A DNA stretch of 64,000 nt from Arthrobacter sp. ov118 (GCF_900116495.1 NZ_FPAY01000010.1:1-64000), one strand, 5' to 3'; counted from the stretch's first letter, positions 32,657 to 41,317 are shown. Numbers and translations: made by a program. Notes: generated by a model not told the origin, from the letters alone.

Positions 32657-34258
32657 TCAGACGTCCCGCAGGGTCCCGCCGTCGAGCTCCAGGACTCGGT
32701 GCGCGGTGGCGCGGGCGTAGGCGAGGTCGTGGGTGACCAGCACGACGGCGGTCCCGCGCGCCGCGGCGGCGCTCACGGCCCGGTCCAGCCGCTCGAGTCC
32801 CCGCCGGTCCAGCCCTACGGTCGGCTCGTCCAGGGCCAGCACGGCCGGCTCGCGTGCCAGCACCGTGGCCAGGGCGAGCAGCCGCTGCTGCGAGGCGGAC
32901 AGTTCGGCCGGGTGGACGGCCTCGTCAGCCGTGGTGAAGCCGACCGCGGCCAGCGCCGCGCGCGCCCGGTACTCAGCTTCGGCCTTCCCGAAGTGCTGGC
33001 GGAGTCCGAACGCGGCTTCCCGCAGGACGGTCCGTTCGAAGAGCTGGTCCCGCGGGTGCTGGAAAAGAAGTCCGACTGAGGCCGCGACTGTTCCCACCGG
33101 CACGCCGGCGATGCTGCGTCCGCAGACCCGCACGTCGCCCTCGGAAGGGCGCAGCAGTCCGTTGATGTGCCGCAGCAGGGTGGATTTGCCGGCACCGTTG
33201 GGGCCGGTCACAGCGATAATCTCGCCCGGGCGCACGGTGAGGTCCAGGTTCTGCAGCACCCGCCGCACCGCCTGTTCACGCAGCCGATGACCTCGATACC
33301 GCGGTGCACCCCATCGCCGGCGGTCAAGGCCGTAGCTGAACCCGACGCCGCGGAGTTCGAGCGGCGCCGGTCCGGAGCTGGGCGGCGGGTAGACGGCCGG
33401 GCGGAGAGCGATGGCCGGCACCGGACCATGACCGCGGACTGCTGCGGCGCCCAGGACACCGGCGCGCTCCAGTTCGGCCGAGCCGATCAGCTGTGCCGGC
33501 GCGCCCGCCGCGGTGACCGTCCCGCCGTCGAGTACGGTCCAGTGCGCAGCTTCCCGGGCGAGGGTGTCGGCCGCCTGGCTCAGCAGGACGACGCCGGTCG
33601 CTGTGCCGGCCGGGTTGCCGGTTCCCGCGCTGCTTCCTGCGCCACAGAGGCTGCGGACCAGGTCCCTGATCTGCTCGGCTCCGGCGGCGTCAAGGGACGC
33701 CAGGGGCTCGTCGAGGATGAGAATGTCCGGTTCCGCGATGACGGCGCAGGCGACGGCGAGCCTGCGCAGCTCGCCGCCGGAGAGCGTGGCCGGGTCCCGG
33801 TCCAGCAGCCCTGTCAGGCCGGTCCGTGCGGCGGTGCGTTCCACGGCGCGGAACATGTCCTCCCGTGGCACCGCACGGTTTTCCAGGCCGAAGGCCAGCT
33901 CTTCCGCAACGGTGGCGCGGACTGTGGAGAGCATCGCGGCAGCGTCCTGCGGTACGAAGGCCACGCGGCGGGACCATTCGGCGGGGTTGATCCGGGGATC
34001 CTCGGGCAGTCCGCGGAAGTTCAGCCGGGTCGCGCCAAGCTCCAGGCTGCCACGGAGTTGTCCGGCGTGGCCGGCCCGGAGCCACCCGGCCAGCAGCTTT
34101 CCCAGCGTGGATTTTCCGCTCCCGGAGCCGCCCAGGACGGCGGTCAAGGAACCAGGCAGAACCGAAACCGCCACATCGCACAACGCGGGCGTGTTCTCGC
34201 CGTGGAACGTGAACGCGTCGAGCCGGGCCCGGAGAGCCGTGCCGACGACCGCAGTCAT
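32657..34258 (-). CDS. ECF transporter ATPase, two ABC domains fused (EcfA1-EcfA2 type)
   Basis: 533 aa from ATG 34258, overlapping ecfT by 4 nt; the longer upstream frame is shadow over ecfT. Domain 1: Walker A GGSGSGKST, Q-loop FVPQDAAAM, signature LSGGELRRLA, Walker B ILILDEPLASLD, but the H-switch position reads LLSQAAD with no His. Domain 2: Walker A GPNGAGKST, Q-loop LLFQHPRDQLFE, degenerate signature LSASQQRLLAL, Walker B VLALDEPTVGLD and H-switch VTHDLAY. It powers the adjacent ECF importer. One composite ATP site therefore looks degenerate and the other canonical. Confidence 0.92.
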   Translation of the reverse strand: MTAVVGTALRARLDAFTFHGENTPALCDVAVSVLPGSLTAVLGGSGSGKSTLGKLLAGWLRAGHAGQLRGSLELGATRLNFRGLPEDPRINPAEWSRRVAFVPQDAAAMLSTVRATVAEELAFGLENRAVPREDMFRAVERTAARTGLTGLLDRDPATLSGGELRRLAVACAVIAEPDILILDEPLASLDAAGAEQIRDLVRSLCGAGSSAGTGNPAGTATGVVLLSQAADTLAREAAHWTVLDGGTVTAAGAPAQLIGSAELERAGVLGAAAVRGHGPVPAIALRPAVYPPPSSGPAPLELRGVGFSYGLDRRRWGAPRYRGHRLREQAVRRVLQNLDLTVRPGEIIAVTGPNGAGKSTLLRHINGLLRPSEGDVRVCGRSIAGVPVGTVAASVGLLFQHPRDQLFERTVLREAAFGLRQHFGKAEAEYRARAALAAVGFTTADEAVHPAELSASQQRLLALATVLAREPAVLALDEPTVGLDRRGLERLDRAVSAAAARGTAVVLVTHDLAYARATAHRVLELDGGTLRDV

Positions 34259-35028
34259 GCCGTGCCTCCGGCCGGCCAGGAGGCGACGATCCGGGCGGTG
34301 ACGGCTGCCGCCGTGAGCACGAGTGCCGCTACCCGCAAACGCCGCTGGAGGGGCGGGTCGGCGACGTCGCGGTAGCTGCTGCGGGGTCCCGGGCTGGCGA
34401 AGCCGCGGGCTTCGAGGGCCTGGGCCCGGCTGCTGGCGTCGTCCATCAGGGCCAGGACCAGCGGCACCATCTGCAGGCGAAGCGCACCGAGGCGGGCCAG
34501 CAGTCCGCCCCGCACCACCATCCCGCGGGTTTCCTGGGCCTGCCGGATCCGGTCCAGGCGGCGGGCGACGGCCGGCAGGAGGGTGAGTGTGGAGGCCACG
34601 ACGAAGCCGAACTGCGGCGGGATATTCCGCGCCGCGAGGGCTGCGAGGAGATCGGGAACGCTCACTGTGAAGGAGAACAGCAGCAAGACCAGCACGCAGG
34701 CGGTGGTCCGCGTTCCCACCTCCAGCGCGAATCCAAGGCCTTCTGCCGTGACGCGGGCCGGGCCCCATTGGGCCAGGACGGTGTGGCCTTCGGGGAAGAA
34801 CAGACCATGCAGCACCAGGAGCGACAGCCACAGGGGCACCAGAATTACGGCCGCGGCGGCCAGGACCTGCCGCGCGGCTCCACTGCGCACCGCGAGCACC
34901 GCCGCGGCAAGTGCCACGGCGATTGACAGCGGCCAGCTCGCTGCCGCCGTCGTGATGACGGCAGTGCATGCGGCCGCGGTCAGCGCGGTCAGGGGGTGGA
35001 GGCGGGCGGTCACGGCATCATTCGTCAC
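34255..35028 (-). CDS. ecfT: ECF transporter transmembrane subunit EcfT
   Basis: 257 aa CbiQ/EcfT-type membrane protein with about five hydrophobic segments. The coupling-helix region near residues 165-215 (RLDRIRQAQETRGMVVRGG and ALMDDASSRAQALEARGF) shows the paired A-R-G motifs that grip the ATPases. It joins the S component to the ATPase. It lies 25 bp after the S-component gene and overlaps the ATPase gene. Confidence 0.92.
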   Translation of the reverse strand: MTNDAVTARLHPLTALTAAACTAVITTAAASWPLSIAVALAAAVLAVRSGAARQVLAAAAVILVPLWLSLLVLHGLFFPEGHTVLAQWGPARVTAEGLGFALEVGTRTTACVLVLLLFSFTVSVPDLLAALAARNIPPQFGFVVASTLTLLPAVARRLDRIRQAQETRGMVVRGGLLARLGALRLQMVPLVLALMDDASSRAQALEARGFASPGPRSSYRDVADPPLQRRLRVAALVLTAAAVTARIVASWPAGGTA

Positions 35029-35053
35029 GGCATTATTCGGTCACAGCGGCTGG

Positions 35054-35875
35054 TCAGGCGTCCGGTGCTGACGGGGCCTTACCGGCGAGCACGCGGAAGC
35101 GCCGGACGAACGGGAACTGGAAGGTGGTGCGGCGCGGCAGCGCGTAGGCCAGCAATGCCGCGATGGTGAAGACAATCGCCTTGTCCATGGGATCGGAAAT
35201 CAGTGCCTGCTTGGTGATGGCGGCCAGAAGGGTGTCCCCCATGGCCCGGAAAGCGCTGACGATCGCCCCGGTGCCGAGGCCGGAGGTGCCGCCAAAGACA
35301 AAGGCAGCGATCGGTGCGGAAACGACGCCGGCCAGGATGCCGGTGATGAACCCGGCCACCGGGGCAAAGTAGAAGCGGCGGAACAGCCCGGCCCGGGCGG
35401 CCATGCCGGCCAGAAAGCCGATCAGGGCGGCACCGGCGGCGAAGGGCAAGACGGTCGGATTGAAGAAGGACCAGACGATGCTGCTCAATGCGCCTGTGGC
35501 GGCACCGGCGGCCGGACCGGCGAGGACGGCAATCAGGACGGTGCCGATCGCGTCGATGTAGAACGGCAGGCCCGTACTGCCCATGAGCTGGCCGAGGACC
35601 ACGTTCAGGACCAGTGCCACGGGGATGAGGACCAAGGTGGAGGTGGGCAGGACCGGCAGGACGGCGGCAATCAGCAGCACCGCGCCGAGCAGGAAGCCGC
35701 CGAGTGCCACGAGTGCCGAGAAGCTGGCCGGGCCGTTGGCGATGTCAGCCGGCTGCGTGAGGACCAGGAAGATGTAGGTGGCGGCGATGGCCGCGGCGCC
35801 GGCGATTTCGAGCAGGCGGCGGCCCCGGTCGGCCGCCTGTCCAGGGGTGGTGACGGTAAGAGCTGGCTGTGACAT
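35054..35875 (-). CDS. ECF transporter substrate-binding (S) component
   Basis: 273 aa, about six hydrophobic segments, with an ECF-S-type loop GLPFYIDAIGTVLIAVLAGPAAGAATGALSSIVW, which is also seen in several vitamin S proteins. Together with EcfT and the fused ATPase it makes a dedicated three-gene ECF importer. Substrate cannot be read from sequence; the nucleoside hydrolase gene just upstream suggests a nucleoside or similar heterocycle. Its 150-bp leader contains a TAGGAT hexamer and a small hairpin. Confidence 0.88.
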   Translation of the reverse strand: MSQPALTVTTPGQAADRGRRLLEIAGAAAIAATYIFLVLTQPADIANGPASFSALVALGGFLLGAVLLIAAVLPVLPTSTLVLIPVALVLNVVLGQLMGSTGLPFYIDAIGTVLIAVLAGPAAGAATGALSSIVWSFFNPTVLPFAAGAALIGFLAGMAARAGLFRRFYFAPVAGFITGILAGVVSAPIAAFVFGGTSGLGTGAIVSAFRAMGDTLLAAITKQALISDPMDKAIVFTIAALLAYALPRRTTFQFPFVRRFRVLAGKAPSAPDA

Positions 35876-35893
35876 GGGGTGTTCCTTTGGCTG

Positions 35894-35921
35894 GGTGCGA
35901 CAACGTCCGCCTCATGTCACC
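35894..35921 (-). promoter_or_regulatory. Leader hairpin before the ECF S gene
   Basis: On the minus strand GGTGACA pairs with TGTCGCACC apart from a two-base bulge, with a 12-nt loop. It lies about 20 nt before the S-component ATG and about 15 nt after a TAGGAT -10-like hexamer (35936-35941). It could be a regulatory leader; it matches no riboswitch class I know. Confidence 0.3.
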
Positions 35922-36027
35922 TCGGCGCAGCTACCATCCTAGCGAGCAGCAACCAATCTAGCGATCCGGACCCGGCCGGAAACGTCCACCGCTCCCGGCG
36001 GCGGCGGTTGCGGCCCAGGACCCCGGC

Positions 36028-37101
36028 CTAGGCGCCCGGCGGCGCACTGCCCACGGCGCGTGCCAGGGAACCGATGGAGGATATGAGCTCGTCGAAGCAG
36101 TGCCCGGGGTTGTTGTCGGAGACAATTCTGGCGTTGGGCGGCAGACCCCACAGTCCGCGGTAGTCGGCCACCGTGGTGCCGATCAGCACCGTCGAGTCCG
36201 TTTCGACGTCGACGGTGGCCAGCCGGGTGGTGAACGGAGTCCGTCCCACGGCAGCGCAGGCCGCGAAAGCGTCATGTACGTGGGCGACGTAGCCCTGGTC
36301 GTATAGCCGGTGGAACTCCATGTAGAACCGCAGAGCGTCGGACAGGCAGGCGACCAGAGGGTTGCCGGATGTGCTGCGCTGGCCCTCGGGCTGCTCCGGG
36401 AGGACGAGTTCGGGTTCCGGTGCGCCGGCGGCCTCACCGAGGCAGCGAAGGTGCTCCGGGCGCATCTCAATCCGCTCGGTGGTTTCCAGCGAACAGACGA
36501 TCGGCAGTTTGTCCTCCGGCAGCCCGCGGTAGGCGGCGAACACCTCCTTGGCGGCATGCGGGTCCACCGAGGTGTTCCATTCGGCCGTGGGAGTCGTGTT
36601 GCCCTGGTAATAGAAGCACCCGCCCATGATCACGAGTCCCTTAAGCAGCCGCGGAAGTTCCGGCTCGCGGCGCAGGGCAAGGGCAAAGTTGGTCAGCGGC
36701 CCGGTGATCAGGCCGGTGATCTGCCCCGGATGGGCCCGTACCTCGTCCACCCAGACGTCGACGGCGTGCCTCGCCGAGATCTGCTGTGCGGGAGCCTGCA
36801 GCTCGGCGTAGCCGATCCCTTGAGGACCGTGGGTTTCCTCGGTGGTGACCAGCGGGATCTCCAGCGGAACTTCAGCGCCGATGGCCACCTCGATGCCATT
36901 CCGGCCGCACAGCTCCAGCAGGGCCAGATTGTTCAGCGCCACCTGCCGGGCCCCGACGTTCCCGGCGGTGCAGGTGATGGCCTGGAGGCGGACCTCGGGC
37001 CGGGACAGCAGGTAGACCAGGGCCAAGGCGTCGTCGATTCCGGTGTCGACGTCCATCAAGATCGTCTGCGTGGCGGCGTGGGCCCCCGCCGAGTCACGCA
37101 C
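36028..37101 (-). CDS. Nucleoside hydrolase (IUNH family)
   Basis: 357 aa, somewhat longer than the typical ~310. Calcium-binding motif DVDTGIDDALAL is at residues 17-28. TAGNVG, GPLTNFALAL, VIMGGCFYYQGN, EWNTSVDPHAAKEV and the C-terminal HVHDAFAACAAV (active-site His/Asp) follow. It cleaves nucleosides to base and ribose. The HDAFAA segment differs from the usual HDPLA, so specificity may differ. It starts with GTG in the last unit of a 15-bp repeat. The ECF importer genes follow in the same direction. Confidence 0.9.
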   Translation of the reverse strand: MRDSAGAHAATQTILMDVDTGIDDALALVYLLSRPEVRLQAITCTAGNVGARQVALNNLALLELCGRNGIEVAIGAEVPLEIPLVTTEETHGPQGIGYAELQAPAQQISARHAVDVWVDEVRAHPGQITGLITGPLTNFALALRREPELPRLLKGLVIMGGCFYYQGNTTPTAEWNTSVDPHAAKEVFAAYRGLPEDKLPIVCSLETTERIEMRPEHLRCLGEAAGAPEPELVLPEQPEGQRSTSGNPLVACLSDALRFYMEFHRLYDQGYVAHVHDAFAACAAVGRTPFTTRLATVDVETDSTVLIGTTVADYRGLWGLPPNARIVSDNNPGHCFDELISSIGSLARAVGSAPPGA

Positions 37102-37144
37102 GCCGGGACCGCCCGGTACTGGACCGCTCAGATCGGGACCGCTC
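37100..37144. repeat. 15-bp tandem repeat, three copies, between the AKR and hydrolase genes
   Basis: On the minus strand GAGCGGTCCCGATCT, GAGCGGTCCAGTACC and GGGCGGTCCCGGCGT follow each other without gap (37144 down to 37100). The array starts inside the AKR stop codon and ends in the GTG of the nucleoside hydrolase, so it fills the whole gap. Confidence 0.8.
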
Positions 37145-38120
37145 AGAACAGCGCCACCTTGGGCGTGCGCGGGAAGAGGTCGTCCAGCTCGGCAAGTTCC
37201 GCGTGATTGGGTTTCCAGGCCACCGCGGCGGCGTTCTGGCGCACCTGCTCCGGGGTGGTGGCGCCGGCGATGACGCTGCTGACGGAGGGCTGGGCGGCGA
37301 GCCAGGAGAACGCGACCTGAACTTCGCTGAGTCCCCGCGCAGCAGCGAATTCCCCGAAGGCACCGAGCTGTTCCCAGTCGGCGTCGTGGACCAGGTTGGT
37401 GCGGGTGTGGCTGAGCCGGGAACCCTCGGGAGCCTTGCCGGCCGAGTACTTACCGGTGAGGAGCCCGTTGGCGAGGGGGAAGTACGGCAGGACGCCGATG
37501 CCGTAGGCCTCGGCGGCGGGGGTCACTTCGAGCTCGGCGCGGCGGTCCAGCAGATTGTAATGGTTCTGGCTGGAGATGAAGCGCGCTCCCCCGCGGGCCC
37601 GGGCCACATACTCTGCCTCGGCGATCTGCCAGCCGGCGCGGTTGGAGTGGCCGATGTAGCGGACCTTGCCGCTGCTCACGAGGTCTTCGAGGGCTGACAG
37701 GGTTTCGTCGATGGGCGTCAGCGGGTCCGGAGTGTGGAACTGGTAGAGGTCGATCCAGTCCGTGCCGAGCCGACGCAACGAGGCTTCAGCAGCTTTGATG
37801 ATGTAGCGGCGGGATCCGCGCGCACCGAAGTCCTCGCCGTTGGCGCCGCGCATGTCCATGCCGAATTTGGTGCCGATGACGGCGTCGTTCCGGCGGCTCC
37901 CGAGGGCCTGGCCCAGCATCGACTCGCTGAGACCGGGCTCCCGGCCGTAGGTGTCTGCGACGTCAAAGAAGGTGATCCCGGCGTCCAGCGCGGCATGCAC
38001 GACGGCGTCGGTGCCCTCCTGCGATTCAGTGACGGTCCCGGTCCGGCCCAGGTTGTTGCAGCCAAGTCCCACGACCGAGACGGATAGTCCGGAATTTCCC
38101 ACACGGCGGTATTCAGTCAT
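37143..38120 (-). CDS. Aldo/keto reductase
   Basis: 325 aa (beta-alpha)8 NADPH-dependent reductase. The catalytic Asp and Tyr lie in FFDVADTYGREPGLSE, Lys in IGTKFGMD and His in YQFHTPDP; the cofactor segment is SVIAGATTPEQVRQNA. It begins MTEYRRVGNSGLSVSVVGLGCNNLG. It resembles the YghZ/potassium-channel-beta-like AKR branch. Substrate unknown. It is the first gene of AKR-nucleoside hydrolase-ECF, so it could act on the same sugar or nucleoside intermediates. Confidence 0.93.
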   Translation of the reverse strand: MTEYRRVGNSGLSVSVVGLGCNNLGRTGTVTESQEGTDAVVHAALDAGITFFDVADTYGREPGLSESMLGQALGSRRNDAVIGTKFGMDMRGANGEDFGARGSRRYIIKAAEASLRRLGTDWIDLYQFHTPDPLTPIDETLSALEDLVSSGKVRYIGHSNRAGWQIAEAEYVARARGGARFISSQNHYNLLDRRAELEVTPAAEAYGIGVLPYFPLANGLLTGKYSAGKAPEGSRLSHTRTNLVHDADWEQLGAFGEFAAARGLSEVQVAFSWLAAQPSVSSVIAGATTPEQVRQNAAAVAWKPNHAELAELDDLFPRTPKVALF

Positions 38121-38170
38121 GGATTTACCCTATAACGACCCGCTGGGCCTCCCGTCCACCGCGTCAGCAG

Positions 38171-38389
38171 CTACCCTGCAGGCAGCTTCAGGCCGTGCTC
38201 GTCCATAGCGTCCTGGAGTTGGGCGAGGGTGCGCGGGCAGACTCCCGGCATACCGGCAAGTCGGCGCCGGCCAAGCTGCACAAGATGCTCGAGGGTTTCC
38301 ACCCCCGCGTGCGCGAGGGACTTGCGCGCCGGCGCCGCCAGTCCCGTCGGGAGTGGAGTGCTGCCTGGTTGGGAGGTTTTTCGCGTCAT
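38171..38389 (-). CDS. Small helix-hairpin-helix protein
   Basis: 72 aa from ATG 38389 with AAAGG upstream. After a flexible N-terminus (MTRKTSQPGSTPLP) comes GLAAPARKSLAHAGVETLEHLVQLGRRRLAGMPGVCPRTLAQLQDAMDE, cut here into its two parts: helix-turn KSLAHAGVETLEHLVQL and MPGVCPRTLAQLQDAM. This is the helix-hairpin-helix layout seen in the RNA polymerase alpha C-terminal domain and nucleotide-excision proteins. It likely binds DNA or protein. It follows the hypothetical gene at 38481 by 91 bp. Role unknown. Confidence 0.75.
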   Translation of the reverse strand: MTRKTSQPGSTPLPTGLAAPARKSLAHAGVETLEHLVQLGRRRLAGMPGVCPRTLAQLQDAMDEHGLKLPAG

Positions 38390-38480
38390 TGCGTTGCCTT
38401 TCAGTTGGTTGCCCCCAATCTGATGCGAGCCGTGCAGGGCCCTGTATCTTGCCTTCAGCGGAGTTGCCTCCAGCGGTGGC

Positions 38481-39038
38481 CTACAGCGTGAAGCTGTTGG
38501 CCGGTTTCGGTGAGTGTTTAAGCTTGAAGGTCTCCTCGCCAAACGGCGCGGCGCCAATGCTCAGCTTGGTGAAGTCCAGATCCTCGCCCCGGATGCAGAC
38601 CTTGATGGCGTTGACGGTCTTGTTGACGTCCGGGGTGAGGCAGAAGATATTGAGCCTGGCGTCGGAAAACTCGCTGCGGTCCACTATCCCCAAGCCCCGC
38701 CACGCCAGATGGCTGATCAGGGCGTCTTTGGCTTTTTCCTCAAGGTACCGGTCCCGGGTGGTCCCGTCCTTGGTTTTCAGCGCGTACTGCGCCACCACCC
38801 AGAACTGCTCCTCCTCGGGGATTTCGGCGTAGCCGTCCTCGGCGCACTGCACGGCGAAGGCGTCCAGAAGGCGCTCTGCGGCCTCGGCGTCCTCGACGTC
38901 GGTCTCGTCCGTTTTGCTCTGGTGCCCGACGACGCCGTGGTTCATCACAAACTGGCTGTAGTCCTCGTCAAACCATGCTTCCCGGAACTCGAGAACCCCG
39001 TCGTCGTTGCGTTTGTAAACCCGGATAATTCCGCTCAT
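38481..39038 (-). CDS. Hypothetical acidic protein
   Basis: 185 aa, no family recognised. Begins MSGIIRVYKRNDDGVLEFREAW with a good SD (AGGAAGGAACTGGCAT before the ATG). Acidic, soluble; a repeated EE/ED-rich middle (ETDVEDAEAAERLLDAFAVQ and EIPEEEQFWVVAQYALKTKDG) suggests helices, while the C-terminal half (ARLNIFCLTPDVNKTVNAIKV, DLDFTKLSIGAAPFGEE) suggests beta strands. It sits between dxs and the HhH gene. Function unknown. Confidence 0.75.
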   Translation of the reverse strand: MSGIIRVYKRNDDGVLEFREAWFDEDYSQFVMNHGVVGHQSKTDETDVEDAEAAERLLDAFAVQCAEDGYAEIPEEEQFWVVAQYALKTKDGTTRDRYLEEKAKDALISHLAWRGLGIVDRSEFSDARLNIFCLTPDVNKTVNAIKVCIRGEDLDFTKLSIGAAPFGEETFKLKHSPKPANSFTL

Positions 39039-39114
39039 ATGCCAGTTCCTTCCTGGGCCGTGCGGCGCCGCGGCAGGCGGTGACGCACTGGTTAGTGCTC
39101 AATAGAGGTGCAGG

Positions 39115-41088
39115 CTACAGAATCGGCAGGCTGCCGGTGCTGGGATGTTCATGGCCGGGCAGGGGCCGCGCGAACGGGACCTTGGTCCCCAGGACCTGGG
39201 CGACGATGTCGTGCGTGATCTGCTGGGCGGTCAGCCCGACGCGTTCAAGCACCTCGCTGCGGGTACCGTGATCGAGGAACTCGACCGGGAGGCCGACCTC
39301 GTTAAGGGCCGTGTCCACCCCCGCCGCGCGCGCCTCCTGGCGGATCCGCGAACCGACGCCGCCGGCCCGCACACCGTCCTCAATGCAGATGACCAGTCGG
39401 TGGCAGGCTGCGAGGTCGACAATGGATTTGCGGACCGGGAGAACCCAGCGGGGATCCACCACCGTGGAGCTGATCCCTTGCGCGCCGAGCCGGTTCGAGA
39501 CGTCCAAAGCGAGTTCGGACATGGCGCCCACGCTCACGATGAGGACGTCGTTCTCCGTGGAGCCTGCGGGGCGGCGGGCCAGCACGTCCACGCCGTCCGC
39601 CAGGCGTTCGATCGCCTCAACTTCCGCCCCGACGCTGCCCTTGGAGTAGCGGATCACGCTGGGGGCATCTTCGATCGCCACGGCCTCACGCAGTTCCTCC
39701 CGCAATCGGGTGGCGTCGCGGGGCGCCGCGAGATGCAGGCCGGGGACTATCTGGACCATGGCCATGTCCCACATGCCGTGGTGGCTGGCGCCGTCGGGCC
39801 CGGTGACGCCGGCCCGGTCCAGGACGATCGTGACGCCGGCTTTGTGCAGGGCCACGTCCATGAGCAACTGGTCGAAGGCCCGGTTCAGGAACGTGGCGTA
39901 GACGGCGACCACCGGGTGCAGTCCCCCGAACGCCATGCCGGCAGCCGAGGTGAGGGCGTGTTGCTCGGCGATGCCGACGTCGAACACGCGTTCGGGGTGC
40001 CGGGCAGCGAATTTGTGCAGCCCCACGGGGATCAGCATGGCCCCGGTGATGCCGACGATGTCCTTGCGTTCGTCGGCGATGTCGGCGATCTCATCGGCGA
40101 AGACGGCGGTCCAGGATTTGGCGCCGCCGGCCTCGGTGGGGGCGCCGGTCTCCGGATCGATGATCCCGACCGCATGGAACTGGTCCGCTTCGTGAGCGCG
40201 GGCGGGAGCGTAGCCGTGCCCCTTTTCCGTCATGGCATGCACGATCACGGGGCCGGCGTAGTTCTTAGCCGTGGCGAGGGCGTTTTCCATGGCCTGGAGG
40301 TTGTGCCCGTCCACAGGACCGATGTACTTCATGCCGAGGTCCTCGAACATCCCCTGCGGCGCCCACCAGTCCTTGAGGCCCTTCTTCATGGCGTGCAAGC
40401 TCTTGTAGGTGAACTGGCCGGCGGGGCCGCCGTTCTGCAGCCTGCGCTTCCACCACTCCAGGGTGCCTTCATAAGAAGGGGCGGCTCGGAGTGAATCGAT
40501 GGTGGGGCGCAGGGACGCGAGGTAGTCTGCAAACCCGCCGACGGTCCGCGCGTAGGAGCGGCCGTTGTCATTGACCACGATGACGACGCGGCGCTTCTTG
40601 TCCGCGGCGATGTTGTTGATGGCTTCCCAAGCCATGCCGCCGGTCAGGGCGCCGTCGCCTACCACCGCGACGACGAACCGGTCACCGTCGCCGGTCAGCT
40701 GCCGGGCCCGGGAGATCCCGTCGGCCCAGGAAAGCGACGAGGACGCATGCGAGCTTTCGACGATGTCGTGCTCGGACTCGCCGCGGTCCGGGTAGCCGGA
40801 CAGGCCGCCTTGCTGGCGGAGGGTGCTGAAATCCTGGCGTCCGGTGAGGAGTTTGTGCACGTAGGACTGGTGTCCGGTGTCGAAGACGATGCTGTCGCGG
40901 GGGGAATCGAAGATCCGGTGCACCGCGATCGTGAGTTCGACGACGCCGAGGTTCGGGCCCAGGTGCCCTCCCGTCTGGGAGACGTTGCCGATCAGGAAGT
41001 CCCTGATCTCGGCTGCCAGCTGATCCAGCTGCGGCCCGGACAACTTGCTCAGGTCCTGCGGATTCCGGATAGTGTCCAAGATTCCCAA
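39115..41088 (-). CDS. dxs: 1-deoxy-D-xylulose-5-phosphate synthase
   Basis: 657 aa from TTG 41088, chosen because GAAGGAGG lies 5 nt upstream and the protein then begins (L/M)GILDTIRNPQDL like other Dxs. It makes DXP from pyruvate and GAP for isoprenoids and thiamine. The TPP motif GDGALTGGMAWEAINN, the domain-1 HLGPNLGVVELT and the pyrimidine-domain DRAGVTGPDGASHHGMWD are intact. The upstream region carries four 13-bp repeats and the acnA terminator. Confidence 0.96.
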   Translation of the reverse strand: MGILDTIRNPQDLSKLSGPQLDQLAAEIRDFLIGNVSQTGGHLGPNLGVVELTIAVHRIFDSPRDSIVFDTGHQSYVHKLLTGRQDFSTLRQQGGLSGYPDRGESEHDIVESSHASSSLSWADGISRARQLTGDGDRFVVAVVGDGALTGGMAWEAINNIAADKKRRVVIVVNDNGRSYARTVGGFADYLASLRPTIDSLRAAPSYEGTLEWWKRRLQNGGPAGQFTYKSLHAMKKGLKDWWAPQGMFEDLGMKYIGPVDGHNLQAMENALATAKNYAGPVIVHAMTEKGHGYAPARAHEADQFHAVGIIDPETGAPTEAGGAKSWTAVFADEIADIADERKDIVGITGAMLIPVGLHKFAARHPERVFDVGIAEQHALTSAAGMAFGGLHPVVAVYATFLNRAFDQLLMDVALHKAGVTIVLDRAGVTGPDGASHHGMWDMAMVQIVPGLHLAAPRDATRLREELREAVAIEDAPSVIRYSKGSVGAEVEAIERLADGVDVLARRPAGSTENDVLIVSVGAMSELALDVSNRLGAQGISSTVVDPRWVLPVRKSIVDLAACHRLVICIEDGVRAGGVGSRIRQEARAAGVDTALNEVGLPVEFLDHGTRSEVLERVGLTAQQITHDIVAQVLGTKVPFARPLPGHEHPSTGSLPIL

Positions 41089-41153
41089 CGGCCCCTCCTT
41101 CGGGTGGTAGACATGCCTTTTAACTCTAACGCCTCCCAACAGGACGCCGCGCC

Positions 41154-41205
41154 GGTCCCCTGCACCGGTCACCTGCACAGGTCCCCTGCACCCGTCACCT
41201 GCACC
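41154..41205. repeat. 13-bp tandem repeat, four copies, upstream of dxs
   Basis: Units GGTCCCCTGCACC, GGTCACCTGCACA, GGTCCCCTGCACC and CGTCACCTGCACC run head to tail, equally a 26-bp repeat in two copies. The array lies 66-117 bp upstream of the dxs start, just behind the acnA terminator, where the dxs promoter would be expected. Confidence 0.85.
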
Positions 41206-41214
41206 GGGGAACGC

Positions 41215-41256
41215 GAAGGCCCCGGCCGGTCAACGTAGTGACCGGCCGGGGCCTTC
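41215..41256. terminator. Strong hairpin terminator after acnA
   Basis: GAAGGCCCCGGCCGGTCA (41215-41232) pairs perfectly over 18 bp with 41239-41256, with a 6-nt loop. It lies about 60 bp after the acnA stop and before dxs, both on the minus strand. There is no long U-run. Confidence 0.85.
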
Positions 41257-41317
41257 GCTGCGTGCAGTCCCTCCCGTTTGGGAGAGGTCCTCCGCTGCTT
41301 CGCGGAGAGATCCTCCG

